Origin: Verrucomicrobiia bacterium
Lineage (GTDB): Bacteria > Verrucomicrobiota > Verrucomicrobiia > Limisphaerales > JAEYXS01
Direction: 5' to 3'
Length of the DNA stretch: 64,000 nucleotides
Assembly: GCA_036405135.1 (NCBI GenBank)
Contig: DASWYF010000049.1
Span: 62,001-126,000, forward strand
Below are positions 35,877 through 44,414 of this stretch, piece after piece. The notes beneath the pieces were generated by a model. That model saw only the letters and a list, made by a program, of their open reading frames with translations. It was not told the DNA's origin and did not search any database. The translations under genes were made by a program, and so were the position numbers. Numbering within the stretch: position 1 is the first letter of the stretch; each line of letters opens with the position of its first letter.

Positions 35877-36557
35877 TCAAACGGCCTCAGCGGGTTTGCT
35901 GAAAAGTTTCTTCAACATGTAATGCGTAGGCGTGTAGATCAGTGCAAGCAAGGTGATCATCCACACAAACAGATAAATCTTCGCGGGCAACCACGTCTGC
36001 GGTTGCGCATCGTCAAAGCCGAACACGTAATTCACATTCACTGGAATCTTCGGGTCCGGCAATTGTGCGCCCGCAGGTGGCAACAGGTAATAACCGACGA
36101 GACACAGCACCCACGCGATGATGGTCCAGTTTAGAAAGGCACGACGGTCGTAACCCAGCTTTGCCACCAGATAGAGCAACAAAAATGGCAGCCATCCGTG
36201 AAAGAGAGAAAGCCCCCGCAGGAAGAGTGAACGATTCTCATCGAACATATACGCCGTCATTCCAGTCGACTTTACTCCAGTGAGTTGCACCAGAAAGTCG
36301 ATCACCCACAATGCCTGTGGAATGAGGATGCCCACCGCGGGCATGGAGATGAGCAGCCTGTTCTCCGTCCAGATGCCAATGAGCGTGAGGAAGAGCGCCA
36401 CATCACAGAAGTAGAGGAAGTTCGTGGGCCCATAATGGTGCCAATACACGGTAATCAGCACCGCCATGAAAAGCGTGTAGGCGGTCTTCAGCCATAGCGG
36501 AATCCGTGCGGCAGATGAGTTAGGCTTGCCCTCCGGTTCTCGATGATATGTTTGCAT
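35877..36557 (-). CDS. multi-pass membrane protein of unknown function
   Basis: 226 residues from ATG 36557; an in-frame start at 36596 would only add an unlikely tail. Six to seven hydrophobic helices: AYTLFMAVLITVYW, LYFCDVALFLTLIGIW, LISMPAVGILIPQALWVIDFLV, FHGWLPFLLLYLVAKL, LNWTIIAWVLCLVGYYLL and KIYLFVWMITLLALIY. A YYLLPPAGAQLPDP loop after the fifth helix is striking. I know similar membrane proteins in Bacteroidetes and planctomycetes but no function for them. Confidence 0.78.
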   Translation of the reverse strand: MQTYHREPEGKPNSSAARIPLWLKTAYTLFMAVLITVYWHHYGPTNFLYFCDVALFLTLIGIWTENRLLISMPAVGILIPQALWVIDFLVQLTGVKSTGMTAYMFDENRSLFLRGLSLFHGWLPFLLLYLVAKLGYDRRAFLNWTIIAWVLCLVGYYLLPPAGAQLPDPKIPVNVNYVFGFDDAQPQTWLPAKIYLFVWMITLLALIYTPTHYMLKKLFSKPAEAV

Positions 36558-36701
36558 GGTTAGGTCTTGGATTTCGACGCAAACAACTACCGGCAAACAC
36601 TCAAAGAGCGTTAATTGATAAAACTGGGGGCTACATTGAGGGAAGTGATGGAGCGCATTCTCCGTCTGTCATGAGATAGTTTCCAATCAATTCGTGCTCT
36701 G

Positions 36702-38435
36702 TCACTTTTTCTTCCCTGTCTTGGGCGGATTCCACTCCAGCACCTGCTTGTCAGCCAGCAAGCGTTCGCGGAGTTTGGCTTGGTCCACCTTCTGCACGGC
36801 TACCTTGCCATCTAACGCGAGGCACGCTGCCGTCGCCGCCGATTGGCTTGTGATCATGAACACCGGCTCCATGCGGATGCTGCTGAAGGCGGTGTGACTT
36901 GCTGACAACGCGAACGTCACGAACAGGTTCTCACACTCACTGGCTTTCGGCACGATGGCGCCGTAGTCGATACGATAAGGTTCAAAACCTCCACGCCCTA
37001 ATGCTGTCTTCCCCTCGCGGATGACCACGCCGTCTTTAACGATGCGCCGGATCTCATGCGTGTCTGTGCCGTAGGAACCCAGCCCTACGGAATTGGTGGC
37101 GATCTTCCGCCCAAACGTATGATGCTCCGTGATGACCAGATCGGAAACCATCCGGCGCGCCTCACGCACATAGATTTGGTGCGGCCAGCCGCCAGTGTCC
37201 GCGAATTCATCCTTCGGTAAGCCGAACCGTTTCACATCATTACGCACCTTCACCGGCACGCGTGGATCCGTAGCCAAGAAGTGCAGCAGACCACGATGAT
37301 AATTCTCATGCTCCTTGGCGATCTGTTCACGTCGCGCATAACTCGCATCCGGCCACTCCCAATTCATCCCCGGCAGATTGCCGCCGAACGTCGCGGTGTT
37401 AAAATCGAACTTACCATTGGGCAACGGGTCGTATTTCGAGAACCAGCGGAGGTCCATGTCATCGCCCAGTTTCACGCAACCTTCGATGAAGCGTGCGACA
37501 AGTTCATAGCGTTTCGGGTCATAGCCTGGTGCTGCAGTGATGGGGATACGGTTCGCATTTGTCGTGAGGCAGAGGCGATAGCAATACGCCTGCACACCGG
37601 GCGCGGGATCGCCTTGTTTGCCGGGATCACCTGCTTGCACAAGCGGCAGCAATCCGCTGTCTGGTTTGCCGGGAATCACATAAGGATCGAGCGGAAGATC
37701 GCGATCCCATACGCCTTGGCCACCGGGCACACGGCCATTGGCGCCCGGTTTCCCATGATTCGTGCGGGGCTGATATTTCTCCGTGTAGTGGATGCCGTTA
37801 TACGTCTCGCCATACTTGGCATTGCCCTCGCGCGTCACGGTGTAAGAGACGCCCGCCTTCGCCATCAAGTCGCCTTCATACGTGGTATCAATGAACATCT
37901 GCGCGCGGAACGTGCGGCCATCTTCCGTGGTGAATTCCGTGATGCGTGCGCCTTGCTTGCTCACCTTCGCAAGACGGGCTTTGAAATAAACGGTCACACC
38001 GGCTTCCTTCGCCATGTCGGCGAAGACCTTCTCCGCGACATGGGGTTCAATGGAATAAGCGCCACCGGTTGCGGGACCACCACCGGCCTTGCTCTCAAAT
38101 GCCTTGTCCCATGCGAGCGTTTGGCCATACGTGGCGACCAATCGCGTGAAGTATTCCCGCGTGATGCCACCGACGGAACGTGGATCACCGATATCCACCG
38201 CGCCTAGGCCGCCTGACGTCATGCCGCCCAGATGGTTGCGCGGTTCGACGAGGATTGTTTTCTTTCCCATGCGCGCGGCTTGCACGGCAGCGGAGACGCC
38301 GCCCGAGGTGCCGCCATAGACGCAGACCTCGGCGGTGATGATTTCAGCGGCGTGAGTGGTGAAGGCGGAAATGATGAGTCCGACAACGCAAAGAACCCGC
38401 ACAATGCGTCGTGAAAGCTGATGAAGCTGGTGCAT
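36702..38435 (-). CDS. secreted FAD-dependent oxidoreductase, paralogue of the one at 6314-7957
   Basis: 577 residues from ATG 38435, which begins a signal peptide (LSRRIVRVLCVVGLIISAFTTHAA); the longer open frame reads back through palindromes and is not real. The flavin fold has AEVCVYGGTSGGVSAAVQAARMG, TILVEPRNHLGGMTSGG and QMFIDTTYEGDLMAKAG. Later REARRMVSDLVI and FSSIRMEPVFMITSQSA match the same blocks in the 6314-7957 protein. The family is FAD_oxidored (PF12831). It is probably periplasmic. It lies downstream of the esterase/deacetylase genes and may belong to the same carbohydrate locus. Confidence 0.87.
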   Translation of the reverse strand: MHQLHQLSRRIVRVLCVVGLIISAFTTHAAEIITAEVCVYGGTSGGVSAAVQAARMGKKTILVEPRNHLGGMTSGGLGAVDIGDPRSVGGITREYFTRLVATYGQTLAWDKAFESKAGGGPATGGAYSIEPHVAEKVFADMAKEAGVTVYFKARLAKVSKQGARITEFTTEDGRTFRAQMFIDTTYEGDLMAKAGVSYTVTREGNAKYGETYNGIHYTEKYQPRTNHGKPGANGRVPGGQGVWDRDLPLDPYVIPGKPDSGLLPLVQAGDPGKQGDPAPGVQAYCYRLCLTTNANRIPITAAPGYDPKRYELVARFIEGCVKLGDDMDLRWFSKYDPLPNGKFDFNTATFGGNLPGMNWEWPDASYARREQIAKEHENYHRGLLHFLATDPRVPVKVRNDVKRFGLPKDEFADTGGWPHQIYVREARRMVSDLVITEHHTFGRKIATNSVGLGSYGTDTHEIRRIVKDGVVIREGKTALGRGGFEPYRIDYGAIVPKASECENLFVTFALSASHTAFSSIRMEPVFMITSQSAATAACLALDGKVAVQKVDQAKLRERLLADKQVLEWNPPKTGKKK

Positions 38436-38763
38436 GGTGGATGATGGACGTATGTAGTGGTGAATGGCAAGTTGGGGTGACTGGTTAGTTAATTTGACCA
38501 CTCCATCTATAGCTGGTCTGTTCATCATAGCGTCGCTACGCGACGCACCGTGATTACGCTGAATACCGTGGGTTTCACCCACGGCTACCATCGGGTCGTG
38601 CCTAACGGCACTGCATGCGCCGTCCGTGAAATATTTCAGCTGCTTGATTATCGAGCGTTGCTGCGACTCGGAGAGTCGCGCTCCAAAAACAAAAAGCCGG
38701 CAGGCTGTTAACCTGCCGGATGATTGCAATAGCCCAAAAATATAGGCCCACGGGTGCAACCCG
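38436..38763. repeat. gap with three-hairpin repeat module (copy 1) and other palindromes
   Basis: GCGTCGC/GCGACGC hairpin 38530-38546, CCGTGGG/CCCACGG hairpin 38566-38584, then CGTGCC...GGCA 38598-38611. The same three parts in the same order lie at 46731-46826. A GCGACTC/GAGTCGC hairpin follows at 38662-38679. No gene was found. Confidence 0.75.
38684..38719 (-). terminator. rho-independent terminator of the sialate O-acetylesterase gene
   Basis: Read on the minus strand, CCGGCAGG pairs with CCTGCCGG (38712-38719 with 38697-38704), followed by CTTTTTGTTTTTGG. It lies 45 bases after the stop codon. Confidence 0.85.
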
Positions 38764-40950
38764 TTACTTCATGCGGACCAGCACGCGGAGGCGTTTTTGG
38801 CTGTAGGTGTTGGCGTTGGCCACGAACGTCCAGTCCTTGGTCTCACCCGTGCTGTTGCCTATGCCGATATTGGCGCCCGCGGCCGCCTTCCAGTTGTTGA
38901 TGGCGAAGATCGTCTGCTTGGCCTTGAAGTTATGGACTTGCATGGAGCCGTAGCCATCCACCAAGGCATCGATCATGTCACCCGTATCGAATGCGGCATC
39001 AGATGCTCCTACAACCTTACCTGTGTTCGCGGGACCGTAGTTGTTCGGCCAGAACTCGATGTTGCAATCGCCTGCAAACGTCCCGTTCGGGATATCTTTC
39101 ACGTTCGAGATCACGTTTGCATTCTTTACCAGCGTCTGGAACTTCGCGCCGGAAGCCACCGTGGGAATGCCGATCTTCTTGATATCCGTGGTGAAGGCAT
39201 CCATGGACACGTAGGAGTAGTTGACGCCTTGCGGCCCGCGCAACTCGATGAAGTAAGCGACGCGATCGAACTCGCCTTTCAGTGAGGCCGAGTTATCCAC
39301 GTCATACTTGATGTTTGCACCGAGCTTGCCGAGGTCGAGATCGTAAACGAGCTTGTAGCCGCTGGCTTCGGGAGCTTTGATGGCGAGGTAATCCATCTTG
39401 GGCACTTCACCGGCGCGGAACGCTTCCGTGGGCAGGCCTGCACCGTTCACGAGATTCGGCTCCGCATCCTTGTGCCAGGAGAAACGCATCGCGGCGGGAT
39501 TCTTTACACTCGCTGCGGAGAGCACCACGGAATCGCCGTCGATCACCGCATCCGCCTTCGTATAATCCGTTTCCGGCCCGATGATCTCGAACCAGTTGAG
39601 CGGTTTCTGATCACGCGATTTCAAGCCACCTGCAGTATTTTCAAACGTCACGCGTAGTTTGTCACCTTCTTGCTTGAGGGATTTGAATTTCGGCCCGTTC
39701 GCCACCACATCGCTCTTGCCATAGGTGTTCTTCAACGCGAGCAAGGCGAGGCGCAGGCCCACGTCCTGTTTGTTCTTCGGATGGATGTCGTTCAGGTTCG
39801 CAATGTCCGTGGTGACGACCATGCCGGTGTTCGGGATGGCTTGCGCGGCGCTCTGGGCTTCCCAGAACGTGGCGAGCACGTTCGGATCTTCCGCGCCGTA
39901 TTTGTAAGGGGCGATCTGCACGTAGAAGAACGGGAATTCGCCGATGCCCCAGATCTTGCGCCAGCCTTGGATGAGCGCCTTCATCTTCTCGGTGTAGAGC
40001 ATGCCTTCGCCGTGATTCGATTCACCCTGATACCAGATGGCACCGCGGATGGGGAAGCCGACGAACGGATTGATCATCGCATTAAAGAGTGTGGTGGGCT
40101 GTTGCTGCGGAGACTGCAGTGAAGCCAGCGGAGTGATGTCCGCCGGGAACACAGGCGACGCGGTGACCGGCTTGTTCTCCGCGAGAGCCGCCTTAGCGCT
40201 TGCGCTCCACTTATCCACGGCATCGAGATGCTGCTTGAGCTTCTGTTGATACGCCGGATTATCCGGCAACGTCTTGAGCACCTGGCTGTGGATGTCTTTC
40301 AACTGAGGCAGATCCGCGAAGCCAGTGACCGGTGTCCATGGCTCGATGCGGGTGCCGCCCCAAGAGGAATTGATCAGGCCGATGGGCACGCCGAGTTCCT
40401 TCTGCAGTTTGCGCGCCATGAAATAACCGGCGGCGGTAAAACCACCTGCCGTCTGCGGCGAGCAAACCTGCCATGAGGCCTTGAACTCATCTTGCGGCAC
40501 ACTGGCCGGTTTCAACGGCACCTTGATGTGGCGGATGGTCGGGTAATTCGCGGCGGCGATCTCGTCCTTCGGATTCTCGCTATTATTGACCGTCCACTCC
40601 ATGTTGGATTGGCCGGAGCAGAGCCAGACTTCACCCACGAGAACATCTTTCAACGTCAGCGTGTTATTCGCCTTCACCGTGAGCGTGCGGGCCTTGCCAT
40701 CGGCTTTTTGCGGAGGCAATTCCACGCGCCATTTGCCGGCGGCATCAGCAGTCGCGGAGACGGCGCTTTGGCCGTCCAATTGCACGGAGACGGCTTCTCC
40801 TGGCGAAGCCCAACCCCAGACGGGGAGCTTCTGGTCGCGCTGGAGGACCATGTTATCGCCGAAGATGCTGGCGAGCCGCGCATCGGCATGAGCGGAGAGG
40901 CTCGCAGCGAGAACCGCCAGCGAGAACAGTGGAGTGAAACGTAAACGCAT
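38764..40950 (-). CDS. sialate O-acetylesterase, large form with extra beta domain
   Basis: 728 residues with a signal peptide (LFSLAVLAASLSAHA). An N-terminal beta-sandwich (ASIFGDNMVLQRDQKLPVWGWASPGEAV) is followed by the SGNH domain: EVWLCSGQSNMEWTV (nucleophile Ser), GLINSSWGGTRIEPWTP, GAIWYQGESNHGEG and ANLNDIHPKNKQDVG with the catalytic Asp/His. This is the layout of large SIAE/NanS-like acetylesterases. A further C-terminal beta-rich domain (about 530-728, GYKLVYDLDLGKLGANIKY) is beyond the usual family length and may bind the polymer. It removes O-acetyl groups in the periplasm. It lies 23 bases after the deacetylase-like gene; a terminator follows. Confidence 0.92.
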   Translation of the reverse strand: MRLRFTPLFSLAVLAASLSAHADARLASIFGDNMVLQRDQKLPVWGWASPGEAVSVQLDGQSAVSATADAAGKWRVELPPQKADGKARTLTVKANNTLTLKDVLVGEVWLCSGQSNMEWTVNNSENPKDEIAAANYPTIRHIKVPLKPASVPQDEFKASWQVCSPQTAGGFTAAGYFMARKLQKELGVPIGLINSSWGGTRIEPWTPVTGFADLPQLKDIHSQVLKTLPDNPAYQQKLKQHLDAVDKWSASAKAALAENKPVTASPVFPADITPLASLQSPQQQPTTLFNAMINPFVGFPIRGAIWYQGESNHGEGMLYTEKMKALIQGWRKIWGIGEFPFFYVQIAPYKYGAEDPNVLATFWEAQSAAQAIPNTGMVVTTDIANLNDIHPKNKQDVGLRLALLALKNTYGKSDVVANGPKFKSLKQEGDKLRVTFENTAGGLKSRDQKPLNWFEIIGPETDYTKADAVIDGDSVVLSAASVKNPAAMRFSWHKDAEPNLVNGAGLPTEAFRAGEVPKMDYLAIKAPEASGYKLVYDLDLGKLGANIKYDVDNSASLKGEFDRVAYFIELRGPQGVNYSYVSMDAFTTDIKKIGIPTVASGAKFQTLVKNANVISNVKDIPNGTFAGDCNIEFWPNNYGPANTGKVVGASDAAFDTGDMIDALVDGYGSMQVHNFKAKQTIFAINNWKAAAGANIGIGNSTGETKDWTFVANANTYSQKRLRVLVRMK

Positions 40951-40973
40951 AGTGTGTTGTTAGAGATGGGAAA

Positions 40974-41840
40974 TCATTTTTTTGGAGCAGCCGCGGGCTT
41001 CAAACCTTTCAGTTTCACGTATTCGGAAGGCGTCGTGAAAATGGCTTTTTCCTGCACAAGGAAATCGATGAGCTCGACGAACTGGGCAAAGCGTTCATCC
41101 GTCCATTGAGCGGGGTGGCCTTGGATGACGAAGTAATCGCGGGTAGGATTCAGAGCGTAACCGGCTTTGAATTTCTGCAGGCTGGGGACAAAGGTCGGGG
41201 CTTCGATATTCACGGAGCCGACCCGGTCCATGACAATCTTGCCAGCGGGATTCTTGAGGTCGCCGTAAAGCCAGATGGTGGTGTCGGGATCGTCTAAGAG
41301 TGCTTTGGCCGTGTTGCCATCGATGGCGTTGAAGGGCGCGCCGAAGGCGGGGAACGTGAAGCCCAGCTTTTGTTTCGCGAGTTCATTACAGCGCAGGAGA
41401 TTCTTTTTTTGATCCTCGTAGGATGGGCCTTTGAACTCCTGAAGCTTCTTGCCGTCCACTTCCCATTCCTTGTGATTGTAGCCGTGGTTCCAGAATTCGA
41501 TGAGGCCTTTGGCGTGCTGGTCTTTGATCCATTGAAAATACTTCGGGTCATCCTTCTCGAGTGAATCCGAGATGATGCCGATGGCAGACTTGATCTTTCG
41601 CTCGGCAGTGAAGTCCACGAATTTTTGCCAGCGGGGATGAACCTTGCCGCCGTTGTTCCGCAGATCGTCCACTTTCAGGATGATGTAGGGCGGGGCTTTG
41701 CGCTCTACTGGTGTGGCCGGTTTAGCTGCTGGCTTGGCAGCGGGTTTGTTCGTGGTGGTCGCGGTTTGTGCGGAGGCGGAGGAAATGGCCAGTGCGAGCC
41801 CGAAGCAGGCCAGCGCGATACTGAAGATACGACTTTTCAT
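40974..41840 (-). CDS. secreted polysaccharide deacetylase-like protein
   Basis: 288 residues with a signal peptide (IFSIALACFGLALAISSASA) and an Ala/Lys/Pro linker. The NodB-like barrel starts with YIILKVDDLRNNGG (motif 1 metal Asp), then LIEFWNHGYNHKEW (motif 2 HxxxH), FGAPFNAIDGNTAKAL, and VIQGHPAQWTDERFAQFVELIDFL at the end. Such proteins remove N- or O-acetyl groups from polysaccharides. The first motif has VDD rather than the common FDDG, as in divergent members. It precedes the sialate O-acetylesterase gene by 23 bases, forming a deacetylation pair. Confidence 0.8.
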   Translation of the reverse strand: MKSRIFSIALACFGLALAISSASAQTATTTNKPAAKPAAKPATPVERKAPPYIILKVDDLRNNGGKVHPRWQKFVDFTAERKIKSAIGIISDSLEKDDPKYFQWIKDQHAKGLIEFWNHGYNHKEWEVDGKKLQEFKGPSYEDQKKNLLRCNELAKQKLGFTFPAFGAPFNAIDGNTAKALLDDPDTTIWLYGDLKNPAGKIVMDRVGSVNIEAPTFVPSLQKFKAGYALNPTRDYFVIQGHPAQWTDERFAQFVELIDFLVQEKAIFTTPSEYVKLKGLKPAAAPKK

Positions 41841-41952
41841 GGTTCAGCGAGCAAGTGACGACGATACCGCCAGACTTGGCTAGCGCGGCGGGAGCGGTGA
41901 CTTGATGGCGGAATGCTAGAGAAAACGGGGATGGGGTCAACCTCCGACAACT

Positions 41953-42122
41953 GGTAGGGCGAGACTCTGTCGAGCCCTAACTAGACCTGAACGCTTATTC
42001 CTGTCGAATGCGTCACTCTGGCAACACTTTGACATCCAATTGCCCTTACCTTGCCAGAATACCTTTCTGGCACGTGGATACATTAAGGTCTGGCATGGGC
42101 TCGAGAGGACTCTCGCCCTACC
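41953..42122. repeat. 170-bp MITE-like element with inverted GGTAGGGCGAGA ends
   Basis: The left arm (41953-41993) and right arm (42081-42122) are inverted copies of about 42 bases with scattered mismatches: GGTAGGGCGAGA, then TCGAGCCC, then AGACCT. Between them lies a second hairpin, TGCCAGAA/TTCTGGCA (42052-42072). No reading frame of note is inside. It sits between the deacetylase and RraA-like genes. Confidence 0.8.
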
Positions 42123-42130
42123 GGGATTAG

Positions 42131-42880
42131 CTATTTCCACTCGCCGGCGCGTTGGAACTTTGCTTGGGCCTTGGTGCCGAATTCTGCGCCTGCTTTGGCA
42201 AGCTTTTCGATGATCTCATCGGTGCTGCAGCCAGCACTGCCGCGGGCAGCGGGGATGAGGGTTTCGCACTCGTTGCTGTCCATGAAACGGGCGGCTTCGA
42301 GCAAGCCCGACTCTTCACCAAAGGGAACGGCGAGGAAGCCGTGTTTGTCCGCGTGAATGAGTTGGCCGGGCGATACTTTGCGGCCGAAGACTTCGACTTC
42401 CACGTTCCAACGGACGGGTGTGGAGTGGGCGTGGCCGACGCAGAGGCGTTTAGCGAGGGCTTTGAATCCGGCGTTGTTCATCTCATCTAGATCGCGGATG
42501 CCGCCATCGGTAATGGTGCCGACGCAGCCGAGGGCTTTGTGGACATTGCTGTTCACCTCACCCCAGAAGGCACCGATGACGTTGGGTTTATCGAGGTCTT
42601 GCACGACGACGATTTTTGGGCCTTCTACACTGGCGACGTAGCGGCGATAGTCTGCCCACGCGTTGGCATTTTGTTTGTGCGCGGCGTTGCTGGGTTCGAT
42701 GACGACGGTGACGGCGTAGCCGACCATCGGGCCCATCTGTGGCATGAAATCGCGGGTTTCCTCCAGATTGAAGGCATCGCGGGCGGCGTTGTGTTTCGTG
42801 AGCTGTTCCCAGCCGTTATAGATGGTGGGCGTGTTCCAGCGTTTGAGCTGGAGGAGGTCGGAATGAGGGAGGGCGCGCAT
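42131..42880 (-). CDS. RraA family protein
   Basis: 249 residues, no signal peptide. The RraA core (about 85-205) shows PKIVVVQDLDKPNVIGAFWGEVN, VGTITDGGIRDLDEM (the DG-RD pair that binds metal in aldolase members), HAHSTPVRWNVEVEVFG and PGQLIHADKHGFLAVPF. The extra N-terminal 70 residues and C-terminal helix exceed the 160-residue RraA type, so this is the long form often acting as a 4-hydroxy-4-methyl-2-oxoglutarate or related sugar-acid aldolase rather than the RNase regulator. It is cytoplasmic and divergent from the GntR/LacI regulator. Confidence 0.85.
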   Translation of the reverse strand: MRALPHSDLLQLKRWNTPTIYNGWEQLTKHNAARDAFNLEETRDFMPQMGPMVGYAVTVVIEPSNAAHKQNANAWADYRRYVASVEGPKIVVVQDLDKPNVIGAFWGEVNSNVHKALGCVGTITDGGIRDLDEMNNAGFKALAKRLCVGHAHSTPVRWNVEVEVFGRKVSPGQLIHADKHGFLAVPFGEESGLLEAARFMDSNECETLIPAARGSAGCSTDEIIEKLAKAGAEFGTKAQAKFQRAGEWK

Positions 42881-43144
42881 GGGGATGTTCTTAAAATTTT
42901 AATTGAGGGTTGCAATCGGGGTGTGACGCAACCCTTTCAGGGTAGTGGATTTTGATGCGTTGACCCAGGGTAGCTCGTGCCTCGCAACCCTGGGCTGATT
43001 TATGGAACCCCGTTGGGGTTCAGCGGGGTCAGTTAAATCTGACGCGTTTAAAAAAGAGCTTGAAGACACGGGATGCATTGTTGGCTTGCGTCTGGTATCG
43101 GCAACGCCATGCTGCTGGTCAAGTCCTTTGACCAGTCGTATCGC
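42881..43144. promoter_or_regulatory. divergent regulatory region with three palindromes between RraA and GntR genes
   Basis: CAACCCTTTCAGGGTAG at 42929-42945, a long CCCAGGGT...ACCCTGGG hairpin at 42964-42993 and AACCCCGTTGGGGTT at 43006-43020 form a repeat module of a type seen in many planctomycete and verrucomicrobial genomes. The candidate operator follows at 43115-43135. No gene was found. Confidence 0.6.
43115..43135. promoter_or_regulatory. candidate operator of the GntR/LacI regulator
   Basis: CTGGTCAA (43115-43122) and TTGACCAG (43128-43135) form a perfect 8-bp inverted repeat with a 5-base spacer. It ends 9 bases before ATG 43145 of the regulator gene. GntR-family operators often carry TGGTC/GACCA half-sites, so autoregulation and control of the divergent RraA operon are likely. 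It is inference only. Confidence 0.5.
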
Positions 43145-44239
43145 ATGAAAGCATTGTCGTCGCCCTCTGCCGCCTTGCCACTGCCGGAGCGGGTCTCGCT
43201 CGTCACGCAGACGGCGCGCATTCTGCGGCTGGGATTGGAGACGGGGCGCTGGCCGGGGGCGTTGCCGGGGGAACGGTTGCTCTCCGAACAACTTCGCGTG
43301 AGCCGTCCTACTTTGCGTGCGGCACTGGCGCAATTGGAAAAAGACGGTCTGTTGCAAACGTCCCAAGGCAAGCGGCGGCAAACGGTCATTTCTCAGAAGA
43401 GGTCGCGGGGTAGCAAATCATCTGCGCCGAAATCCATATGCTTGCTCTCGCCGCATCCGCTGGATGCGGTGCCGCCGATGGTTCTTTTTTGGATCAATGA
43501 ATTGCGGGCGCGGCTGGCGGAATTGCAGCTCGGCATGGAATTGGTCGTGCGACCCTCTGCTTATCATGCGAAGGCGGAGAAGGCTTGGGAGGAATTGGCT
43601 GCCAGCCATCCATCGGCAGCGTGGGTGCTTTTTCTCTCGAATGAGCCGATGCAACGGTGGTTCGCGGCGCGGAAGATTCCGGCGCTCGTGGTGGGCTCTT
43701 GTCCTGCGGATAACCCTTTGCCCTCGGTAGATGTGGATTACCGCGCGGCCTGCCGTCATGCGGCGCAGTGGTTCAGCGGGCACGGGCATAAGCGGCTCGC
43801 CTTGCTCCTGCCCGCGAGTGGTTGTCCGGGCGATCAGGAGAGCGAGGAAGGGTTTTGCGAAGGCGCATTGAAAGGTGAGGTGAAGATCGTTCGGCACGAT
43901 GAAACGGTGGCTGGTGTCTGCGCGCGAGTCGATCGGCTGATTGCACTCGCGGAAGCACCCACGGCATTTCTCATCGCCCGTTCAGCGCATGCGCTCACGG
44001 TGCTGACGCATCTGCAACGGCGTGGCATCAAGGTGCCGCAGGATATCGCACTGATCAGTCGCGATGATGATGCATATCTGCAGCATGTTGTGCCGACGTT
44101 GGCGCGGTATACGAGCCGACCGCAGCAGTTCGCACGGAAGGTGGGGGAGGCGCTGGTGCAGGTGCTGGAACGGGGGGCGAAACCGGGGCGGGCGGTGAGG
44201 TTGATGCCGGAGTTTTTGCGAGGGGAAACGGCGAAGTGA
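43145..44239 (+). CDS. GntR-type DNA-binding / LacI-type sensor hybrid regulator
   Basis: 364 residues from ATG 43145; ATGs at 43109 and 43073 would translate the candidate operator. The N-terminal GntR winged helix covers about 15-75: RILRLGLETGRWPG, PGERLLSEQLRVSRPTLRAALAQLEKDGLL. From about 95 the LacI/GalR periplasmic-binding fold follows (ICLLSPHPLDAVPPMVLFWI, PALVVGSCPADNPLPSVDVDY, HGHKRLALLLPASG, VPQDIALISRDDDAYLQ). This is the AraR-like architecture, which senses a sugar. It is divergent from the RraA-like gene and next to rhamnulokinase, so a deoxysugar or sugar acid is the likely effector. Confidence 0.88.
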   Translation: MKALSSPSAALPLPERVSLVTQTARILRLGLETGRWPGALPGERLLSEQLRVSRPTLRAALAQLEKDGLLQTSQGKRRQTVISQKRSRGSKSSAPKSICLLSPHPLDAVPPMVLFWINELRARLAELQLGMELVVRPSAYHAKAEKAWEELAASHPSAAWVLFLSNEPMQRWFAARKIPALVVGSCPADNPLPSVDVDYRAACRHAAQWFSGHGHKRLALLLPASGCPGDQESEEGFCEGALKGEVKIVRHDETVAGVCARVDRLIALAEAPTAFLIARSAHALTVLTHLQRRGIKVPQDIALISRDDDAYLQHVVPTLARYTSRPQQFARKVGEALVQVLERGAKPGRAVRLMPEFLRGETAK

Positions 44240-44244
44240 GTGTT

Positions 44245-44381
44245 TGGAGCGCGGCTTTTAAGCCGCTTCAACACCCAAAATTCAAAGAGCGTCGTTTCGC
44301 TACAAGGCTGTCGAGTGCTCTCATGCTTTCTTATCCCTGCCTTGCTTTTGAATGGTGAAGCGGCTTAAAAGCCGCGCTCCA
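44245..44381. repeat. REP-like element with perfect 26-bp terminal inverted repeats
   Basis: The left arm 44245-44270 and right arm 44356-44381 are identical when one is reversed and complemented. Each arm contains GCGGCTTTTAAGCCGC, itself palindromic. It belongs to the same family as the element at 3000-3150 and lies between convergent genes. Confidence 0.85.
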
Positions 44382-44414
44382 CCTGACGGCGATTTGATTG
44401 CGCAAAAGCTATCT

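Noticed and set aside
38436-38759. 108-codon N-terminal extension of the second FAD oxidoreductase
   Set aside because: It translates REP palindromes; the signal peptide begins at ATG 38435.
41953-42122. intact insertion sequence
   Set aside because: It has inverted ends but no room for a transposase gene in 170 bases, so it can only be non-autonomous.
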